Assembly: GCA_900473045.1 (NCBI GenBank)
Contig: UCKS01000016.1
Span: forward strand, 62,001-126,000
From: Hyphomicrobiales bacterium
GTDB lineage: Bacteria > Pseudomonadota > Alphaproteobacteria > Rhizobiales > Rhizobiaceae
Length of the DNA: 64,000 nt
Reading direction: 5' to 3'
The notes under the pieces are model-generated. The model did not search any database. It was not told where the DNA came from and was given only the letters and a program-made list of their open reading frames with translations. The translations under genes and the position numbers were made by a program. Shown piece after piece: positions 45,838 through 56,075 of the stretch. The stretch's first letter is position 1; every line of letters starts with the position of its first letter.

Positions 45838-46749
45838 ATGTTTGGTGCACACGGCCCCCACCGGTACCCGCCTCTGAACGCGCTCCGGATGTTTGAGAGT
45901 GCCGCCCGGCATTTGAATTTCCGCGTTGCGTCTGAGGAACTCTGCGTTACACAGGGAGCCGTCGCCCAACAGGTCCGGGCGCTCGAAGAAGCGCTCGGCG
46001 TCAAGCTGTTCGACCGGCTTCCCCGCTCGCTTGCCTTGACAGAGGCCGGGCAACGCTACCTGAAGCCGATACAGCGTGCGCTGTCGATGATTACCGAGGC
46101 GACGCAGGAACTGAAGCCGCATAAAACCGTCATTACCATCAGCGTCACCCATTCCTTCGCCACCAAATGGCTCATTCCACGGCTCGGCCGCTTCTCCGAC
46201 GCGCACCCGGATGTCGAAGTTCAGGTGCTTGCGGCAAATACCCTGGCGAACTTTCAAAGTGATGGCGTCGATATCGCCGTTCGCCAAACGAAACCGCCGT
46301 TTGGAGCAGGCTTGCAGGGTGACCTGCTCTTCCCAGTGAAGCTATACGCAGTTTGCAGCCCCTCCCTGCTGACGGCAGCAAAACCGCTTGGAGCAGTTCA
46401 GGATTTGCCACAGCATGTGCTTTTGCATGACGCGCATGGCATGTGGCGTGTGTTTCTGGAGCGCGCCGGTGTGCAGGCTGATAGGAGCACACTAAAATCG
46501 GTGAAATTTTCCTATGCTTCCCTGGCAATCGATGCCGCCATCGCTGGCCAAGGTGTCGCCTTGGCCAGCGAACCGCTGATCGAGGACGATCTTGCAAGCG
46601 GCCGTCTGTGCAGCCCTTTCGCGTTCAGCCTTGCCGACGAACTCGGTTTCTATCTCGTCTATCCACGTGCGCCGCGCAAAGCAGATAACGTCAGATGGAT
46701 GAGAGATTGGCTTCTCACGCAAAACGCCTCGAAATCCCCTGCGGAGTGA
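45838..46749 (+). CDS. LysR-family regulator (GcvA-like)
   Basis: 303 aa. GcvA-type N-terminus PPLNALRMFESAARHLNF with helix-turn-helix SEELCVTQGAVAQQVRALE, then a substrate domain containing SVTHSFATKWLIPRLGRF and the VDIAVRQ segment. It is transcribed away from the atypical SDR gene and probably regulates it. Effector unknown. Confidence 0.9.
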   Translation: MFGAHGPHRYPPLNALRMFESAARHLNFRVASEELCVTQGAVAQQVRALEEALGVKLFDRLPRSLALTEAGQRYLKPIQRALSMITEATQELKPHKTVITISVTHSFATKWLIPRLGRFSDAHPDVEVQVLAANTLANFQSDGVDIAVRQTKPPFGAGLQGDLLFPVKLYAVCSPSLLTAAKPLGAVQDLPQHVLLHDAHGMWRVFLERAGVQADRSTLKSVKFSYASLAIDAAIAGQGVALASEPLIEDDLASGRLCSPFAFSLADELGFYLVYPRAPRKADNVRWMRDWLLTQNASKSPAE

Positions 46750-46937
46750 GCCTCCCGGTTTGATCTGGTGAGCTTTACATGTCGAATAGCGCGTTCACCC
46801 TTCCACACTATTTTGCGCGTCATGCCAGTGCCCGTCATTGTGCAGGTCATCGTGTCCATCATCGGGTATTACACCCCTTGTGAACTGATCTTCGATCGAA
46901 AGCTGACAATGGGCCCGCGCCAGCAAAACCTTCAATA

Positions 46938-47390
46938 TCACAATGCCGATGGCTGGATACCGGTGCCACCCTCACAAAGCTTGCGAGCGTTTAAAAGCCC
47001 CCATCCGAACACCGGGTCTTTCCCCGGCTTGCCGATGTCATCGGTAAAGCGTCTGAGCGTTGCTTCCAGACTTTCCGCTGGCATATATGGCTCGCCGGCA
47101 ATCAGCACCGAGACCGCAGCCGTTACGAAGGGCGCGGCAAGAGATGTGCCGGTTTTTTGCCGGGCTCCCGAGACAGACGCCGCAGTCCAGACCCCGACGC
47201 CGGGAGCGACAATATCAACATGATCGCCGCGTACGGCGCGACGGTAAGGGTTGCGTGCCTTGTCGACCGCCGTTACGGCAATCACATCGTCATAGGCTGC
47301 AGGATAGACAGGCTTGGCATTCGGGCCATCATTGCCGGCGGCCACGAGGATCATGCCGCGATCGGCGGCCGCTTTCACGGACCGACGGGC
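46938..47390 (-). pseudogene. 3' fragment of an S8 (subtilisin-like) serine peptidase gene
   Basis: Only the C-terminal part of a subtilase is present: KAAADRGMILVAAGNDGP (oxyanion Asn region) and the catalytic Ser in KTGTSLAAPFVTAAV, then the end DPVFGWGLLNARKLCEGG. The Asp and His halves of the catalytic triad are missing, and homology stops at about 47390, where sequence belonging to a glycerate kinase begins on the other strand. It cannot encode an active peptidase. Such subtilase genes in rhizobia are often exported or surface proteins. Confidence 0.8.
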
Positions 47391-47617
47391 AAACCCCATT
47401 CGGAAAGGTGCCAGCTGAAGTCGCAGCACGGGCAAAAATTGCTGGCGTGCCGGTCATCGCGCTTGCCGGGACCATCGGCAAAGGTGTGCGCCTCAATTTC
47501 GAACATGGTATTGATGCCTTCGCTTCGATCCTGAGCAGGCCCTGCTCGCTGGAAGACGCCATCTTCAGCGCACAAAACTGCTTTCCCATGCGGCAGATGA
47601 TGCAGCGCGCATGGTAA
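47384..47617 (+). pseudogene. 3' fragment of a glycerate kinase gene (GarK/GlxK-like)
   Basis: The frame ending TAA at 47615-47617 encodes GQTPFGKVPAEVAARAKIAG, then VPVIALAGTIGKG and EHGIDAFASILSRPCSLEDA, the hallmark C-terminal segment of type I glycerate kinases. Everything upstream (about four fifths of the protein) is absent, replaced by the subtilase fragment on the opposite strand. The two 3' fragments face away from each other with their broken ends touching, which marks a rearrangement junction near 47385-47395. Confidence 0.75.
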
Positions 47618-48066
47618 TGGTGTGCATGAAGCTGGGGCAAGATGGCACCAGGTCGCGTGATTGCCTGATGCACAAATTGAAATGACCGGCTGCGGGGACC
47701 TGTCTTCCCCCGCAGTTCCCGTGCATCATCCCCGCCCGTTCCGTAACGCGATGAGGTCGCGCTCCGGGCCATATTTTACCGGTGACGCAGGGCCGGAGCG
47801 GGCAAGACGAACGGTGTTCCAGCGGCGGCGGCGACCTTGCTTGTAAAACGAATAGCCCAAAAAAAACGTGTGCCAGCAGATGGATGGCTGGACAAAGGCA
47901 GTTCGCGCCTATGTAGTGTATCGACAACGAAAAGAAGAACTAAGACGACAGTTCGGGCTTGCCGGGCAAGCCTGATTCTGGAAAGTCCGGTATCGATCGA
48001 GGAGGATTGACGCCGGGTTCGACGGAAGTTTCGCTATATTGTTTTTGACATCACCGGGAGGAAATC
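47618..48066. other. Intergenic region upstream of ugpB
   Basis: 449 bases without a supported gene. CTGCGGGG (47690-47697) and CCCCGCAG (47708-47715) form an eight-base stem. GGCTTGCC (47956-47963) and GGCAAGCC (47965-47972) form a 17-base palindrome with one central base. TATATT at 48036-48041 may be a -10 element for ugpB. I could not find a convincing PhoB box (two CTGTCAT-like repeats), although ugp operons are usually phosphate-regulated. Confidence 0.45.
47956..47972. promoter_or_regulatory. 17-bp palindrome upstream of the ugp operon
   Basis: GGCTTGCC-G-GGCAAGCC is perfectly symmetric and lies about 95 bases before ugpB. It may be an operator or a short hairpin. No regulator gene adjoins the operon on this side. 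Confidence 0.4.
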
Positions 48067-49374
48067 ATGTTCAAACGTTCGCTCGCCTCATCGACGGCCT
48101 TTCTCGCCATCTCTCTTCTCTTGCCGGCAAGCGCCCATGCGGCGACCGACTTGCAGTGGTGGCATGCGATGACAGGTGCCAATAACGAGGTGATCAACCA
48201 ACTGGCGAAGGAATTCAACGAGAGCCAGACCGACTATACGATTACCCCGGTCTTCAAGGGCACCTATCCCGAGACGCTGAATGCCGGCATCGCCGCCTTC
48301 CGCTCGCAGCAGGCTCCCGCCATCATTCAGGTTTTCGACGCAGGTAGCGGTGTGATGATGGGCGCAGAGGGCGCCATCGTTCCGGCAGCCGATGTACTGC
48401 AGAAGGGCGGCTACACGTTCGACAAGTCGCAATATCTGGCCGGTATCGCCGCCTACTATTCGAAGCCGGACGGCACAATGCTGTCCTTCCCCTACAATTC
48501 GTCCTCGCCGATCCTCTACTACAACAAGGATATTTTCCAGAAGGCGGGTCTTGACGCCGATAACCCGCCGAAGACATGGCCGGAAGTGTTCGATGCCGCC
48601 AAGAAGATCAAGACCAGCGGTGCCGCCTCTTGCGGGTTTACTTCGACCTGGCTGACCTGGATCCAGACCGAGAACTTTGCCGCCTGGAACAATGTTGCCT
48701 ATGGCACCCATGAAAACGGCCTCGGCGGCAACGACGTCAAGCTCGAGTTTAACTCTCCCTTGTTCGTCCAGCATTTCCAGTCGATCGCGGATCTCGCCAA
48801 GGACGGCACCTTCCGCTATGGCGGCCGGACCTCCGAGGCCAAGCAGCTGTTCATGTCAGGCGAGTGTGCGATCCTCACCGAATCCTCGGGCGGCCTTGGC
48901 GACATCATCAAGTCCGGCGTGAAATACGGTATCGGACAGCTCCCCTATTATGAAGGCCATGGACCACAGAACACCATTCCGGGCGGCGCAAGCCTGTGGG
49001 TGTTCGGCGGAAAAAGCGACGAAGAATACAAGGGCGTTGCCCAGTTCTTCAACTTCCTGTCGCAGACCAAGATCCAGTCCCGCCTGCATCAGGTGTCCGG
49101 CTATATGCCGGTGACCAATGCGGCTTATGAGGAAACCAAGAAGTCGGGGTTCTATGACAAGAACCCCGGCCGTGAAACGCCGATCCTGCAGATGATGGGC
49201 AAGGCGCCTACCGAAAACTCCAAGGGTGTGCGTCTCGTCAACCTGCCGCAGGTTCGTGACATCATGAACGAGGAGTTCGAGGCCATGCTGGCGGGCCAGC
49301 AGGATGCCAAGGCCGCCCTCGACAAGGCCGTCGAACGCGGCAATGCAGCGATCACCGAGGCTGTCGGCAACTAA
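48067..49374 (+). CDS. ugpB: sn-glycerol-3-phosphate-binding periplasmic protein UgpB
   Basis: 435 aa, with GGGAGGAAA before the ATG. Signal peptide ending AHA. UgpB hallmarks are present: [23 protein letters not shown] (first half), [32 protein letters not shown], and [12 protein letters not shown]. It captures sn-glycerol 3-phosphate or glycerophosphodiesters for the UgpAEC importer. First of four genes in the standard ugpBAEC order. No PhoB box was recognised upstream. Confidence 0.95.
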   Translation: MFKRSLASSTAFLAISLLLPASAHAATDLQWWHAMTGANNEVINQLAKEFNESQTDYTITPVFKGTYPETLNAGIAAFRSQQAPAIIQVFDAGSGVMMGAEGAIVPAADVLQKGGYTFDKSQYLAGIAAYYSKPDGTMLSFPYNSSSPILYYNKDIFQKAGLDADNPPKTWPEVFDAAKKIKTSGAASCGFTSTWLTWIQTENFAAWNNVAYGTHENGLGGNDVKLEFNSPLFVQHFQSIADLAKDGTFRYGGRTSEAKQLFMSGECAILTESSGGLGDIIKSGVKYGIGQLPYYEGHGPQNTIPGGASLWVFGGKSDEEYKGVAQFFNFLSQTKIQSRLHQVSGYMPVTNAAYEETKKSGFYDKNPGRETPILQMMGKAPTENSKGVRLVNLPQVRDIMNEEFEAMLAGQQDAKAALDKAVERGNAAITEAVGN

Positions 49375-49380
49375 ACTCAA

Positions 49381-49424
49381 CGGCCCTCTGCCGCTCGCAT
49401 CCGTTTGCGGGCGGCAGAGGGCCG
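49381..49424 (+). terminator. Long stem-loop between ugpB and ugpA
   Basis: Fourteen-base perfect arms CGGCCCTCTGCCGC (49381-49394) and GCGGCAGAGGGCCG (49411-49424), loop of 16, starting seven bases after the ugpB stop. No T-run. Probably stabilises ugpB mRNA and reduces read-through to the membrane subunits. Confidence 0.7.
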
Positions 49425-49456
49425 CCGCTGCCTGTCTGACTGCCGGAGGAGAACCC

Positions 49457-50338
49457 GTGCACAACGTTGCGTTTCCCAACAAGATCCTGCCGTATCTGCT
49501 GATCGCTCCGCAGATCATACTGACGATCATCTTCTTTTTCTGGCCAGCCAGTCAGGCACTGTATCAGTCCATGATCCGGCAGGATCCGTTTGGCCTGAAG
49601 AGTGGGTTTGTCGGCCTGGCAAATTTCAGGGCGGTTCTGTCCGATCCGAACTACATCCATGCTCTGCAGGTCACGGTCGTCTTCAGCCTGTTGACAGCCC
49701 TTGTCTCCATGGGTGTTGCCCTGCTTCTCGCCACAGCCGCCGACAAGGTCGTGCGCGGCCAAGGTTTTTATCGCACACTCCTGATCTGGCCCTATGCGGT
49801 CGCACCGGCCGTCGCCGGTATGCTCTGGCTCTTCATGTTCAATCCGGCCATGGGCACGCTGGCTTACCTTCTCCGTCGCAATGGTTTTGCCTGGGACCCA
49901 CTTTTGAACGGCAATCAGGCAATGTCGCTGGTTGTCGTTGCCGCTGCCTGGAAGCAGATCAGCTACAACTTCCTGTTCTTCGTGGCGGGTCTGCAGGCTA
50001 TTCCGAAATCACTGATCGAGGCTGCTTCCATCGATGGCGCCCGTGGCAGCCGGCGCTTCTGGACCATCGTCTTCCCTCTGCTTGCCCCGACCACATTCTT
50101 CCTGCTGGTCGTCAACACGGTCTACGCCTTCTTCGATACGTTCGGCATCATCCACGCGGTGACCGGCGGCGGCCCTGCCAAGGCAACGGAAACGCTGGTC
50201 TACAAGGTTTACAATGATGGCTTCGTCAATCTGAACCTCGGATCTTCGGCGGCCCAATCTGTCATTCTGATGGTGATTGTCATCGGGTTGACCGCCTTCC
50301 AATTCCGCTTCGTCGAGAAACGGGTCCATTATGGCTGA
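49457..50338 (+). CDS. ugpA: sn-glycerol-3-phosphate ABC permease UgpA
   Basis: 293 aa with a GTG start at 49457, strongly supported by GGAGGAG upstream. About six transmembrane segments; EAA loop [20 protein letters not shown] and the [14 protein letters not shown] motif. Length and position match UgpA. Works with UgpE as the channel of the importer. Confidence 0.94.
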   Translation: MHNVAFPNKILPYLLIAPQIILTIIFFFWPASQALYQSMIRQDPFGLKSGFVGLANFRAVLSDPNYIHALQVTVVFSLLTALVSMGVALLLATAADKVVRGQGFYRTLLIWPYAVAPAVAGMLWLFMFNPAMGTLAYLLRRNGFAWDPLLNGNQAMSLVVVAAAWKQISYNFLFFVAGLQAIPKSLIEAASIDGARGSRRFWTIVFPLLAPTTFFLLVVNTVYAFFDTFGIIHAVTGGGPAKATETLVYKVYNDGFVNLNLGSSAAQSVILMVIVIGLTAFQFRFVEKRVHYG

Positions 50339-50347
50339 GGGCAACAC

Positions 50348-51196
50348 ATGATTGAAAAACGTCCTATCGCCAATCTGGTCGGCCATCTCATTTTGATCCT
50401 CGGGATCATCATTGTCGCTTTCCCGATCTACTACACGTTCATCGCCTCGACGATGACATCGGAGGCGATCATCCGGCCACCGATGTCATTGCTTCCCGGC
50501 GGCCATATGGTGGAAAACTACACCGAAGCCATGGCCGGCGGCGTCGAGCGGGTCGTCGGCGTTAGCTTGGAAAGATTGCTCTTCAACTCCTTCGTGGTGG
50601 CTATCGCGATAGCCATCGGCAAGATCGTGATTTCCTTTCTCTCGGCGTTTGCCATCGTCTTCTTCCGCTTTCCCTTCCGCATGGCGTTTTTCTGGATGAT
50701 CTTCGTGACGCTGATGCTGCCGGTGGAGGTGCGCATCCTGCCAACCTACAAGGTCATCGTCGATCTCGGCCTGATCGACACCTATGCCGGATTGACGCTG
50801 CCGCTGATGGCGTCCGCCACCGCAACGTTCCTGTTTCGCCAATTCTTCCTGACGATCCCCGGCGAGTTGGTTGAGGCTGCCCGCATCGACAATGCCGGCC
50901 CGTTTCGCTTCATGCGCGATATCCTGCTGCCCCTGTCGAGCACCAACATTGCCGCGCTGTTCGTCATTCTCTTCATCTACGGCTGGACGCAATATCTCTG
51001 GCCATTGCTTGTTACCAATGATGCCAAGATGAACACGATCATTATCGGCCTGCGGCGCATGGTCGACTTCACCGACGCTTCGACACCCTGGAACTACGTC
51101 ATGGTGACCGCGATCCTCGCCATCATACCACCCATTCTCGTCGTGGTTTTGATGCAGCGCTGGTTCGTCAAAGGTCTCGTGGATACGGAGAAATAA
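50348..51196 (+). CDS. ugpE: sn-glycerol-3-phosphate ABC permease UgpE
   Basis: 282 aa. Six transmembrane segments, EAA loop [21 protein letters not shown], and ugpE-typical N-terminus [15 protein letters not shown]. The TAA stop overlaps the ugpC start (TAATG). Nine-base gap from ugpA. Confidence 0.94.
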   Translation: MIEKRPIANLVGHLILILGIIIVAFPIYYTFIASTMTSEAIIRPPMSLLPGGHMVENYTEAMAGGVERVVGVSLERLLFNSFVVAIAIAIGKIVISFLSAFAIVFFRFPFRMAFFWMIFVTLMLPVEVRILPTYKVIVDLGLIDTYAGLTLPLMASATATFLFRQFFLTIPGELVEAARIDNAGPFRFMRDILLPLSSTNIAALFVILFIYGWTQYLWPLLVTNDAKMNTIIIGLRRMVDFTDASTPWNYVMVTAILAIIPPILVVVLMQRWFVKGLVDTEK

Positions 51197-52242
51197 TGGC
51201 CAATATCATCTTGAATGACGTTCGTAAGAAGTATGGCTCGGTCGACGCCATCCAGGGGGTTTCCCTCGATATCGCCGATGGTGAACTGGTGGTGCTGGTC
51301 GGCCCATCCGGCTGCGGAAAATCGACGCTTTTGCGCATGATCGCCGGTCTGGAAAGCATTACCAGTGGCACCATTTCGATTGGCGACCGCGTCGTCAACG
51401 ATCTCGAACCATCCGAACGCGATATCGCCATGGTCTTCCAGAACTATGCGCTCTATCCGCACATGACGGTTCGCCAGAATCTCGCCTACGGCCTGAAGAA
51501 CCGCAACACGCCGAAAGACGAGATAGACCGGCGGATCGCAGATGCCGCAAAGGCACTGGAGATCGAACCCTTCCTCGATCGGAAACCACGGCAATTGTCC
51601 GGCGGACAGCGCCAGCGCGTCGCCATGGGTCGGGCCATCGTTCGCGAACCGGCAGCATATCTGTTTGATGAACCCCTTTCCAACCTGGATGCCAAGTTGC
51701 GCGTCCAGATGCGCGTCGAGATCAAGCGTCTGCAGCGATCGCTCGCCACCACCAGCGTTTATGTGACACACGATCAGATGGAAGCGATGACACTGGCTGA
51801 TAGGCTCGTGGTTCTGAACGCCGGCCGGATCGAGCAAGTCGGAACGCCGATCGAGCTTTATGAGCGCCCACAGACGACTTTCGTTGCCACGTTCATCGGG
51901 TCTCCCTCGATGAACCTGTTGCCGCTGGAGGGGGAGAAAGCTTGGGACGGCGGCCACAACCTGACGATGCCTGCGGGTACGGCCACCCTTGGCGTGCGCC
52001 CAGAAGATCTGCATCTGCCTCAACTGGGTGCACCGGAAAACGAATTTGCAATCGGGCTGACTGTTCTGGCAGTCGAGCTCGTCGGCGCAGAAAGTTTTGT
52101 GCATGGTATCCTGCCCAACCGTCAGCCGATCACCTTTCGCGCGCCCGGCCGTTCCGCCATTGCTCCCGACGAAAATCTGACCGTTTATGCAGCGTTCGAA
52201 AAACTGCATTTCTTCGGTCAATCCGGCCAGCGGTTGGAATGA
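51196..52242 (+). CDS. ugpC: sn-glycerol-3-phosphate ABC ATPase UgpC
   Basis: 348 aa. Walker [11 protein letters not shown]-loop FQNYALYPH, signature LSGGQRQR, Walker B YLFDEP, switch VTHD and a C-terminal TOBE domain (LGVRPEDLH). The LSGGQRQR variant and length fit UgpC. Ends the operon 115 bases before a convergent dihydroxyacetone-kinase gene. Confidence 0.94.
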   Translation: MANIILNDVRKKYGSVDAIQGVSLDIADGELVVLVGPSGCGKSTLLRMIAGLESITSGTISIGDRVVNDLEPSERDIAMVFQNYALYPHMTVRQNLAYGLKNRNTPKDEIDRRIADAAKALEIEPFLDRKPRQLSGGQRQRVAMGRAIVREPAAYLFDEPLSNLDAKLRVQMRVEIKRLQRSLATTSVYVTHDQMEAMTLADRLVVLNAGRIEQVGTPIELYERPQTTFVATFIGSPSMNLLPLEGEKAWDGGHNLTMPAGTATLGVRPEDLHLPQLGAPENEFAIGLTVLAVELVGAESFVHGILPNRQPITFRAPGRSAIAPDENLTVYAAFEKLHFFGQSGQRLE

Positions 52243-52320
52243 AACAGAACCAACGCACCTGACAATCGCGTTGCCGAATGAAGGGCTTGTGGATGCGCTG
52301 ATCTCATTCACATGGGATCT

Positions 52321-52345
52321 GGAAGCGTTGCGGGGCAACGCTTCC
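52321..52345. terminator. Bidirectional terminator between ugpC and the dihydroxyacetone kinase gene
   Basis: Eleven-base perfect arms GGAAGCGTTGC (52321-52331) and GCAACGCTTCC (52335-52345) with a GGG loop, placed between convergent genes. No T-run on either side. Confidence 0.6.
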
Positions 52346-52357
52346 GCGCCGGTCAGC

Positions 52358-53977
52358 TTATGCCGCCAGATGTTCAAACAGCCGGGCGACCGCCTCAGCG
52401 CCGGGATCGATATGGCCTTCGAGCTGTTTCGCGTTGATATAGGCAGCGCGACCGGCCTTGGCTTTCAGCATTGTTGCCGTCAGGTTTGCGCCTGCGCGTG
52501 CGGCCGCCGCCGCCGGCTCGAAACCCTTCTCCAGTGCATCGAGAGCCGGTGAAAGCGCATCCACCATGGTCCGGTCGCCGAGGTGGGCACCGCCGATTTC
52601 CTGCATGCGGGCAAGCCCAGCCTTCAGGGAATCGGCCATCGGCAGACCGCTTGAGGCAGCATCTCCGGCCGCAGCAAAGAAGATAGCCAACAGAACACCG
52701 GACGATCCGCCCATCGTTTGGCTCAATTCCTGGCCAATGGCCCGGTAAAGCTGGGTGTGGTCCGAGAGCGGCAGGCGATCGATCGCATTGATGAGCGCAC
52801 GCGCAGCACCTGCAAGGGTGGATCCCGTATCGCCGTCACCCGACTTGGCATCCAGTGCGTTCAGATCCTCTTCGGCTGAAATCAGGACCTTGCAGCAATT
52901 GATAAGAAAGTCGCGCGTCTCCTGATGATTGGACGGCTGGGGCGTGATCGGCGTTAATCCGTCCGGCAGCATTTCAATCCGGATGGGCTTGACGGTGGAC
53001 AATCCGGGCCAGGCCGCCATCGAAACCGGCGCGCCCAATGCCTGGATATCCCCCTCATCCGCCGGATAGAGGGAAATGGAAAAACCCTGCATGTCGAGCG
53101 ACGTCATCATCGGCGCCGGTCCGATGACATGAGAAATCCGGTTGCCGATCGACGAGGCAATCAGCTCGTGGGTCAGCACCGACATTTCAAGCGCCGAGGT
53201 GCCGCCCAGGTTGTTGATGAGTGCGACATGCGGCCTGTCCTCGATCGCGGTAGCCAGTTTATTTACAACGGCCCCCATGGCCGTTTTTGCGTCAACAAAT
53301 CCGATCTGCTCCACACCCGCTTCCCCATGGATACCGAGCCCCAGTTCGGCCATGCCGGCAGGAATGCGATCTTCCTTCGGCGACCCGGGAACCGTGCACG
53401 TATCCAGCGACATGCCGATGCTCTTTGCCCCGGCGATCACGCGCCGGGCGGCAGCCGTCACCGTTTCGAGATCGGCGCCTGAGTGCGCAAGCGCGCCTGC
53501 GATCTTGTGGACGAAGAGCGTTCCGGCCACGCCACGCGCCTGCGGCAGGTCGGGCAGGGCAACGTCATCACCAACGATGACCATGTTGACGTTGAGGCCA
53601 AACGCACGCGCGCGCTCAGCCGCCAATCCAAAGTTCAGCCGGTCACCGGTATAGTTCTTGACGATCAAAAGGCATCCGGCCGGACCGGTGACGGCCAGGA
53701 TGCCGGCGAGAACCGCATCGACACTCGGCGAGGCAAAGACGTCGCCGCAGACGGCCGCAGTCAGCATTCCCTTGCCGACGAACCCGGCATGCGCCGGCTC
53801 GTGTCCGGAGCCCCCGCCGGATACCAAAGCCACCTGCGACCTGTCCCAATCGCCGCGCAAAACCACGCGAATATGCGGATAGCCGTCGAGACGCACCAAA
53901 GAGCCGCCGCTGACGGCCAGCAGACCATCGATCGCCTCGGTGACCACGTCTTCCCGCTTGTTGATGAACTGTGCCAT
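52358..53977 (-). CDS. Dihydroxyacetone kinase family protein, fused DhaK-DhaL
   Basis: 539 aa. The N-terminal DhaK domain has GGGSGHEP (54-61) and the substrate-binding His in GIHGEAG (His217), which forms a hemiaminal with the keto group in characterised enzymes. The C-terminal DhaL domain has the ADP/Mg motif SGDGDTGSTL and GGSSGVLLAIFF. The fused ATP-dependent form phosphorylates dihydroxyacetone; related members act on erythrulose and other short ketoses. It is the last gene of an ABC importer operon, 10 bases after the ATPase gene, so it probably phosphorylates the imported compound or its oxidation product. Confidence 0.92.
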   Translation of the reverse strand: MAQFINKREDVVTEAIDGLLAVSGGSLVRLDGYPHIRVVLRGDWDRSQVALVSGGGSGHEPAHAGFVGKGMLTAAVCGDVFASPSVDAVLAGILAVTGPAGCLLIVKNYTGDRLNFGLAAERARAFGLNVNMVIVGDDVALPDLPQARGVAGTLFVHKIAGALAHSGADLETVTAAARRVIAGAKSIGMSLDTCTVPGSPKEDRIPAGMAELGLGIHGEAGVEQIGFVDAKTAMGAVVNKLATAIEDRPHVALINNLGGTSALEMSVLTHELIASSIGNRISHVIGPAPMMTSLDMQGFSISLYPADEGDIQALGAPVSMAAWPGLSTVKPIRIEMLPDGLTPITPQPSNHQETRDFLINCCKVLISAEEDLNALDAKSGDGDTGSTLAGAARALINAIDRLPLSDHTQLYRAIGQELSQTMGGSSGVLLAIFFAAAGDAASSGLPMADSLKAGLARMQEIGGAHLGDRTMVDALSPALDALEKGFEPAAAAARAGANLTATMLKAKAGRAAYINAKQLEGHIDPGAEAVARLFEHLAA

Positions 53978-53987
53978 ATCTGCTCCC

Positions 53988-54983
53988 TTAACCTAAACGC
54001 ATGCCGTCCGCGTCGAAATAGAGCGGCTTGTCCGGCTGGATTTTGACGATGTCTCCGCTCTTCAGCCTGGTCTGGGCGTCGGTCACGGTGACGATGTCGT
54101 TTTTCTTGAATACCAGATGAAGGCGCGTCTGGTCGCCGAGATGCTCGACCCGTTTGACCAGCGCCTCCTGACCCTCGCCTTGGGTAATATGCTCCGGGCG
54201 CAGGCCGATGTTCACCGCTCCCGGCGGAGAGCCGGGGAAGGTATCGGCAGCGAGGACATTGATCCGCGGCTGACCGAGCCGTGTCGCCGTATAGAGGCTC
54301 ACCGGCCGCTCATAGATTTCGCGCGGTGATCCGAACTGTACCAACCTGCCCTCGTGGAGAACGCCGATATGGGTCGCCATCGTCATCGCCTCGATCTGGT
54401 CATGGGTGACGTAAAGCAGGGTTGCGCCTGAATTGGCCTGGATACTCTTGAGTTCGATGCGCAGATCCGCCCGCAGCTTGGCGTCGAGCGAGCTGAGCGG
54501 CTCGTCCATCAGATAGATCTGCGGATTGCGCACCAGGGCACGGCCGATCGAGACGCGCTGCATCTCGCCGCCCGAAAGATTGGTCGCCTTGTTGTCAAGC
54601 TTGTGGGAAATCTGCAGCATCTCCGCGATCGAGTTCACCTTGCGGTCGATATCCGCTTTCGACGTCCTGAGCAGCGGTGACTTCAACGGGAATTCGAGAT
54701 TCTGGCGCACGGTCAAATGCGGGTAGAGGGAATATTGCTGAAACACCATCGCGACATTGCGCTCGGCAGGCGTGAGGTCCCTGACGGAGCGGCCAGCAAA
54801 GAAGATGTCGCCACTGTCCGGTTTATCTAGCCCCGACACCATGCGCAACGTCGTGGTTTTCCCCGCGCCGGTCGGGCCGAGGAGAACAACGAAGGAACCG
54901 CCCGGGATCGTCAGCGACAGGTTGTCGAGTGCCGCGTGGCCGGCAAATGTCTTCGTCACATTTTCAAGAACCACATCAACCAT
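53988..54983 (-). CDS. ABC transporter ATPase, second of a pair (GlpS-like)
   Basis: 331 aa. Walker A GPTGAGKTT, Q-loop FQQYSLYPH, signature LSGGEMQR, Walker B YLMDEP, VTHD, and a short TOBE region (IGLRPEHI). The start overlaps the preceding ATPase gene by eight bases. Two adjacent, different ATPases serving one permease pair is the arrangement known from the rhizobial glycerol transporter GlpSTPQUV, so a heterodimeric motor is likely. Confidence 0.9.
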   Translation of the reverse strand: MVDVVLENVTKTFAGHAALDNLSLTIPGGSFVVLLGPTGAGKTTTLRMVSGLDKPDSGDIFFAGRSVRDLTPAERNVAMVFQQYSLYPHLTVRQNLEFPLKSPLLRTSKADIDRKVNSIAEMLQISHKLDNKATNLSGGEMQRVSIGRALVRNPQIYLMDEPLSSLDAKLRADLRIELKSIQANSGATLLYVTHDQIEAMTMATHIGVLHEGRLVQFGSPREIYERPVSLYTATRLGQPRINVLAADTFPGSPPGAVNIGLRPEHITQGEGQEALVKRVEHLGDQTRLHLVFKKNDIVTVTDAQTRLKSGDIVKIQPDKPLYFDADGMRLG

Positions 54984-56073
54984 GGCGCAACACCCTCTCA
55001 TTGGCTTCAGACAGCAGCGCCTGCCCCTTCATGTCATCGAAGATGGTCAGCGTTTGCGGATCGAATACAAGCCCGATGATCTCGCCTGACGTTATGGACT
55101 GCTTCGCATCCGTGCGTGCCTTGATCTCCCCATTGGGTGTCGCCATCGTGACGATCTGGGTCGTGCCGAGATATTCCGTGGCAAGCACCCGTCCGCGATA
55201 GGCCGATGCGTCGGAAAAGCGGATGTGCTCCGGTCTGACCCCCATCGTCAGCTTGCCGCTGGCACCCTGCCGGGACACAGGAACCGTAACTCGGTGTCCG
55301 GAAAGCTCGATGGCATCGCTGCCGATGCCGATCATGCCGTCAAAATCGAAGAAGTTCATCGCCGGGGAGCCGATGAATTTGGCAACGAATTTGGTCGCTG
55401 GCCAATCATAGATGTCCTGTGGTTGGCCGAACTGTTCGACGACGCCATGGTTCATGACGACGATCTTGTCGCCCATCTGCATGGCTTCGAGCTGGTCATG
55501 GGTGACGTACACCGTGGTCGCGCCAATGCGATCGTGAAGTGCGCGCAGCTCCTCGGCCATATGCTCGCGAAACTCCGCATCGAGCGCGCCAAGGGGTTCG
55601 TCCATGAAGAACGCCTTCGGACGGCGCACGATGGCACGGCCAAGCGCGACGCGCTGGCGGTCACCGCCCGACAGCCCGCCGACCGGACGATCGAGGATGC
55701 TCTCGATCTTGATGATACGCGCCACCTCTTCCACTCGCAACCTCGCCTCGGCGCGAGGCATGCCCTGGCTCAGCAGCGGATAGGAAATGTTCTTGCGCAC
55801 ATTCATATGCGGATAGAGCGCGAACATCTGGAAGACGAAGGCGATGTCGCGCTGGCTTGCCGGCTTCATGCCGACTTCCTCGCCATCGATATAGATTTCT
55901 CCGCTGGTCGGCAGTTCAAGGCCCGCCATCATGCGCAGCGTCGTCGTCTTGCCGCAACCCGACGGCCCAAGCAGCATGAAGAACTCGCCGTCCTCCACGG
56001 TGAACGAGGAGGACTGGACAGCGGTGAATGCTCCGAACTCCTTGCGCACATTCTGAATTCTGATCTGTGCCAT
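54976..56073 (-). CDS. ABC transporter ATPase, first of a pair (GlpT-like)
   Basis: 365 aa from the ATG at 56073; the frame is open further upstream but overlaps other genes. Walker A GPSGCGKTT, Q-loop FQMFALYPH, signature LSGGDRQR, Walker B FFMDEP, VTHD, and TOBE motif MGVRPEHIRF. Three bases after the small membrane-protein gene. Expected to pair with the product of 53988-54983. Confidence 0.92.
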   Translation of the reverse strand: MAQIRIQNVRKEFGAFTAVQSSSFTVEDGEFFMLLGPSGCGKTTTLRMMAGLELPTSGEIYIDGEEVGMKPASQRDIAFVFQMFALYPHMNVRKNISYPLLSQGMPRAEARLRVEEVARIIKIESILDRPVGGLSGGDRQRVALGRAIVRRPKAFFMDEPLGALDAEFREHMAEELRALHDRIGATTVYVTHDQLEAMQMGDKIVVMNHGVVEQFGQPQDIYDWPATKFVAKFIGSPAMNFFDFDGMIGIGSDAIELSGHRVTVPVSRQGASGKLTMGVRPEHIRFSDASAYRGRVLATEYLGTTQIVTMATPNGEIKARTDAKQSITSGEIIGLVFDPQTLTIFDDMKGQALLSEANERVLRHG

Positions 56074-56075
56074 GG

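Noticed and set aside
47941..48060. PhoB box upstream of ugpB
   Set aside because: Only one weak CTGTC-like half is present (on the minus strand); the tandem repeat with proper spacing is absent.
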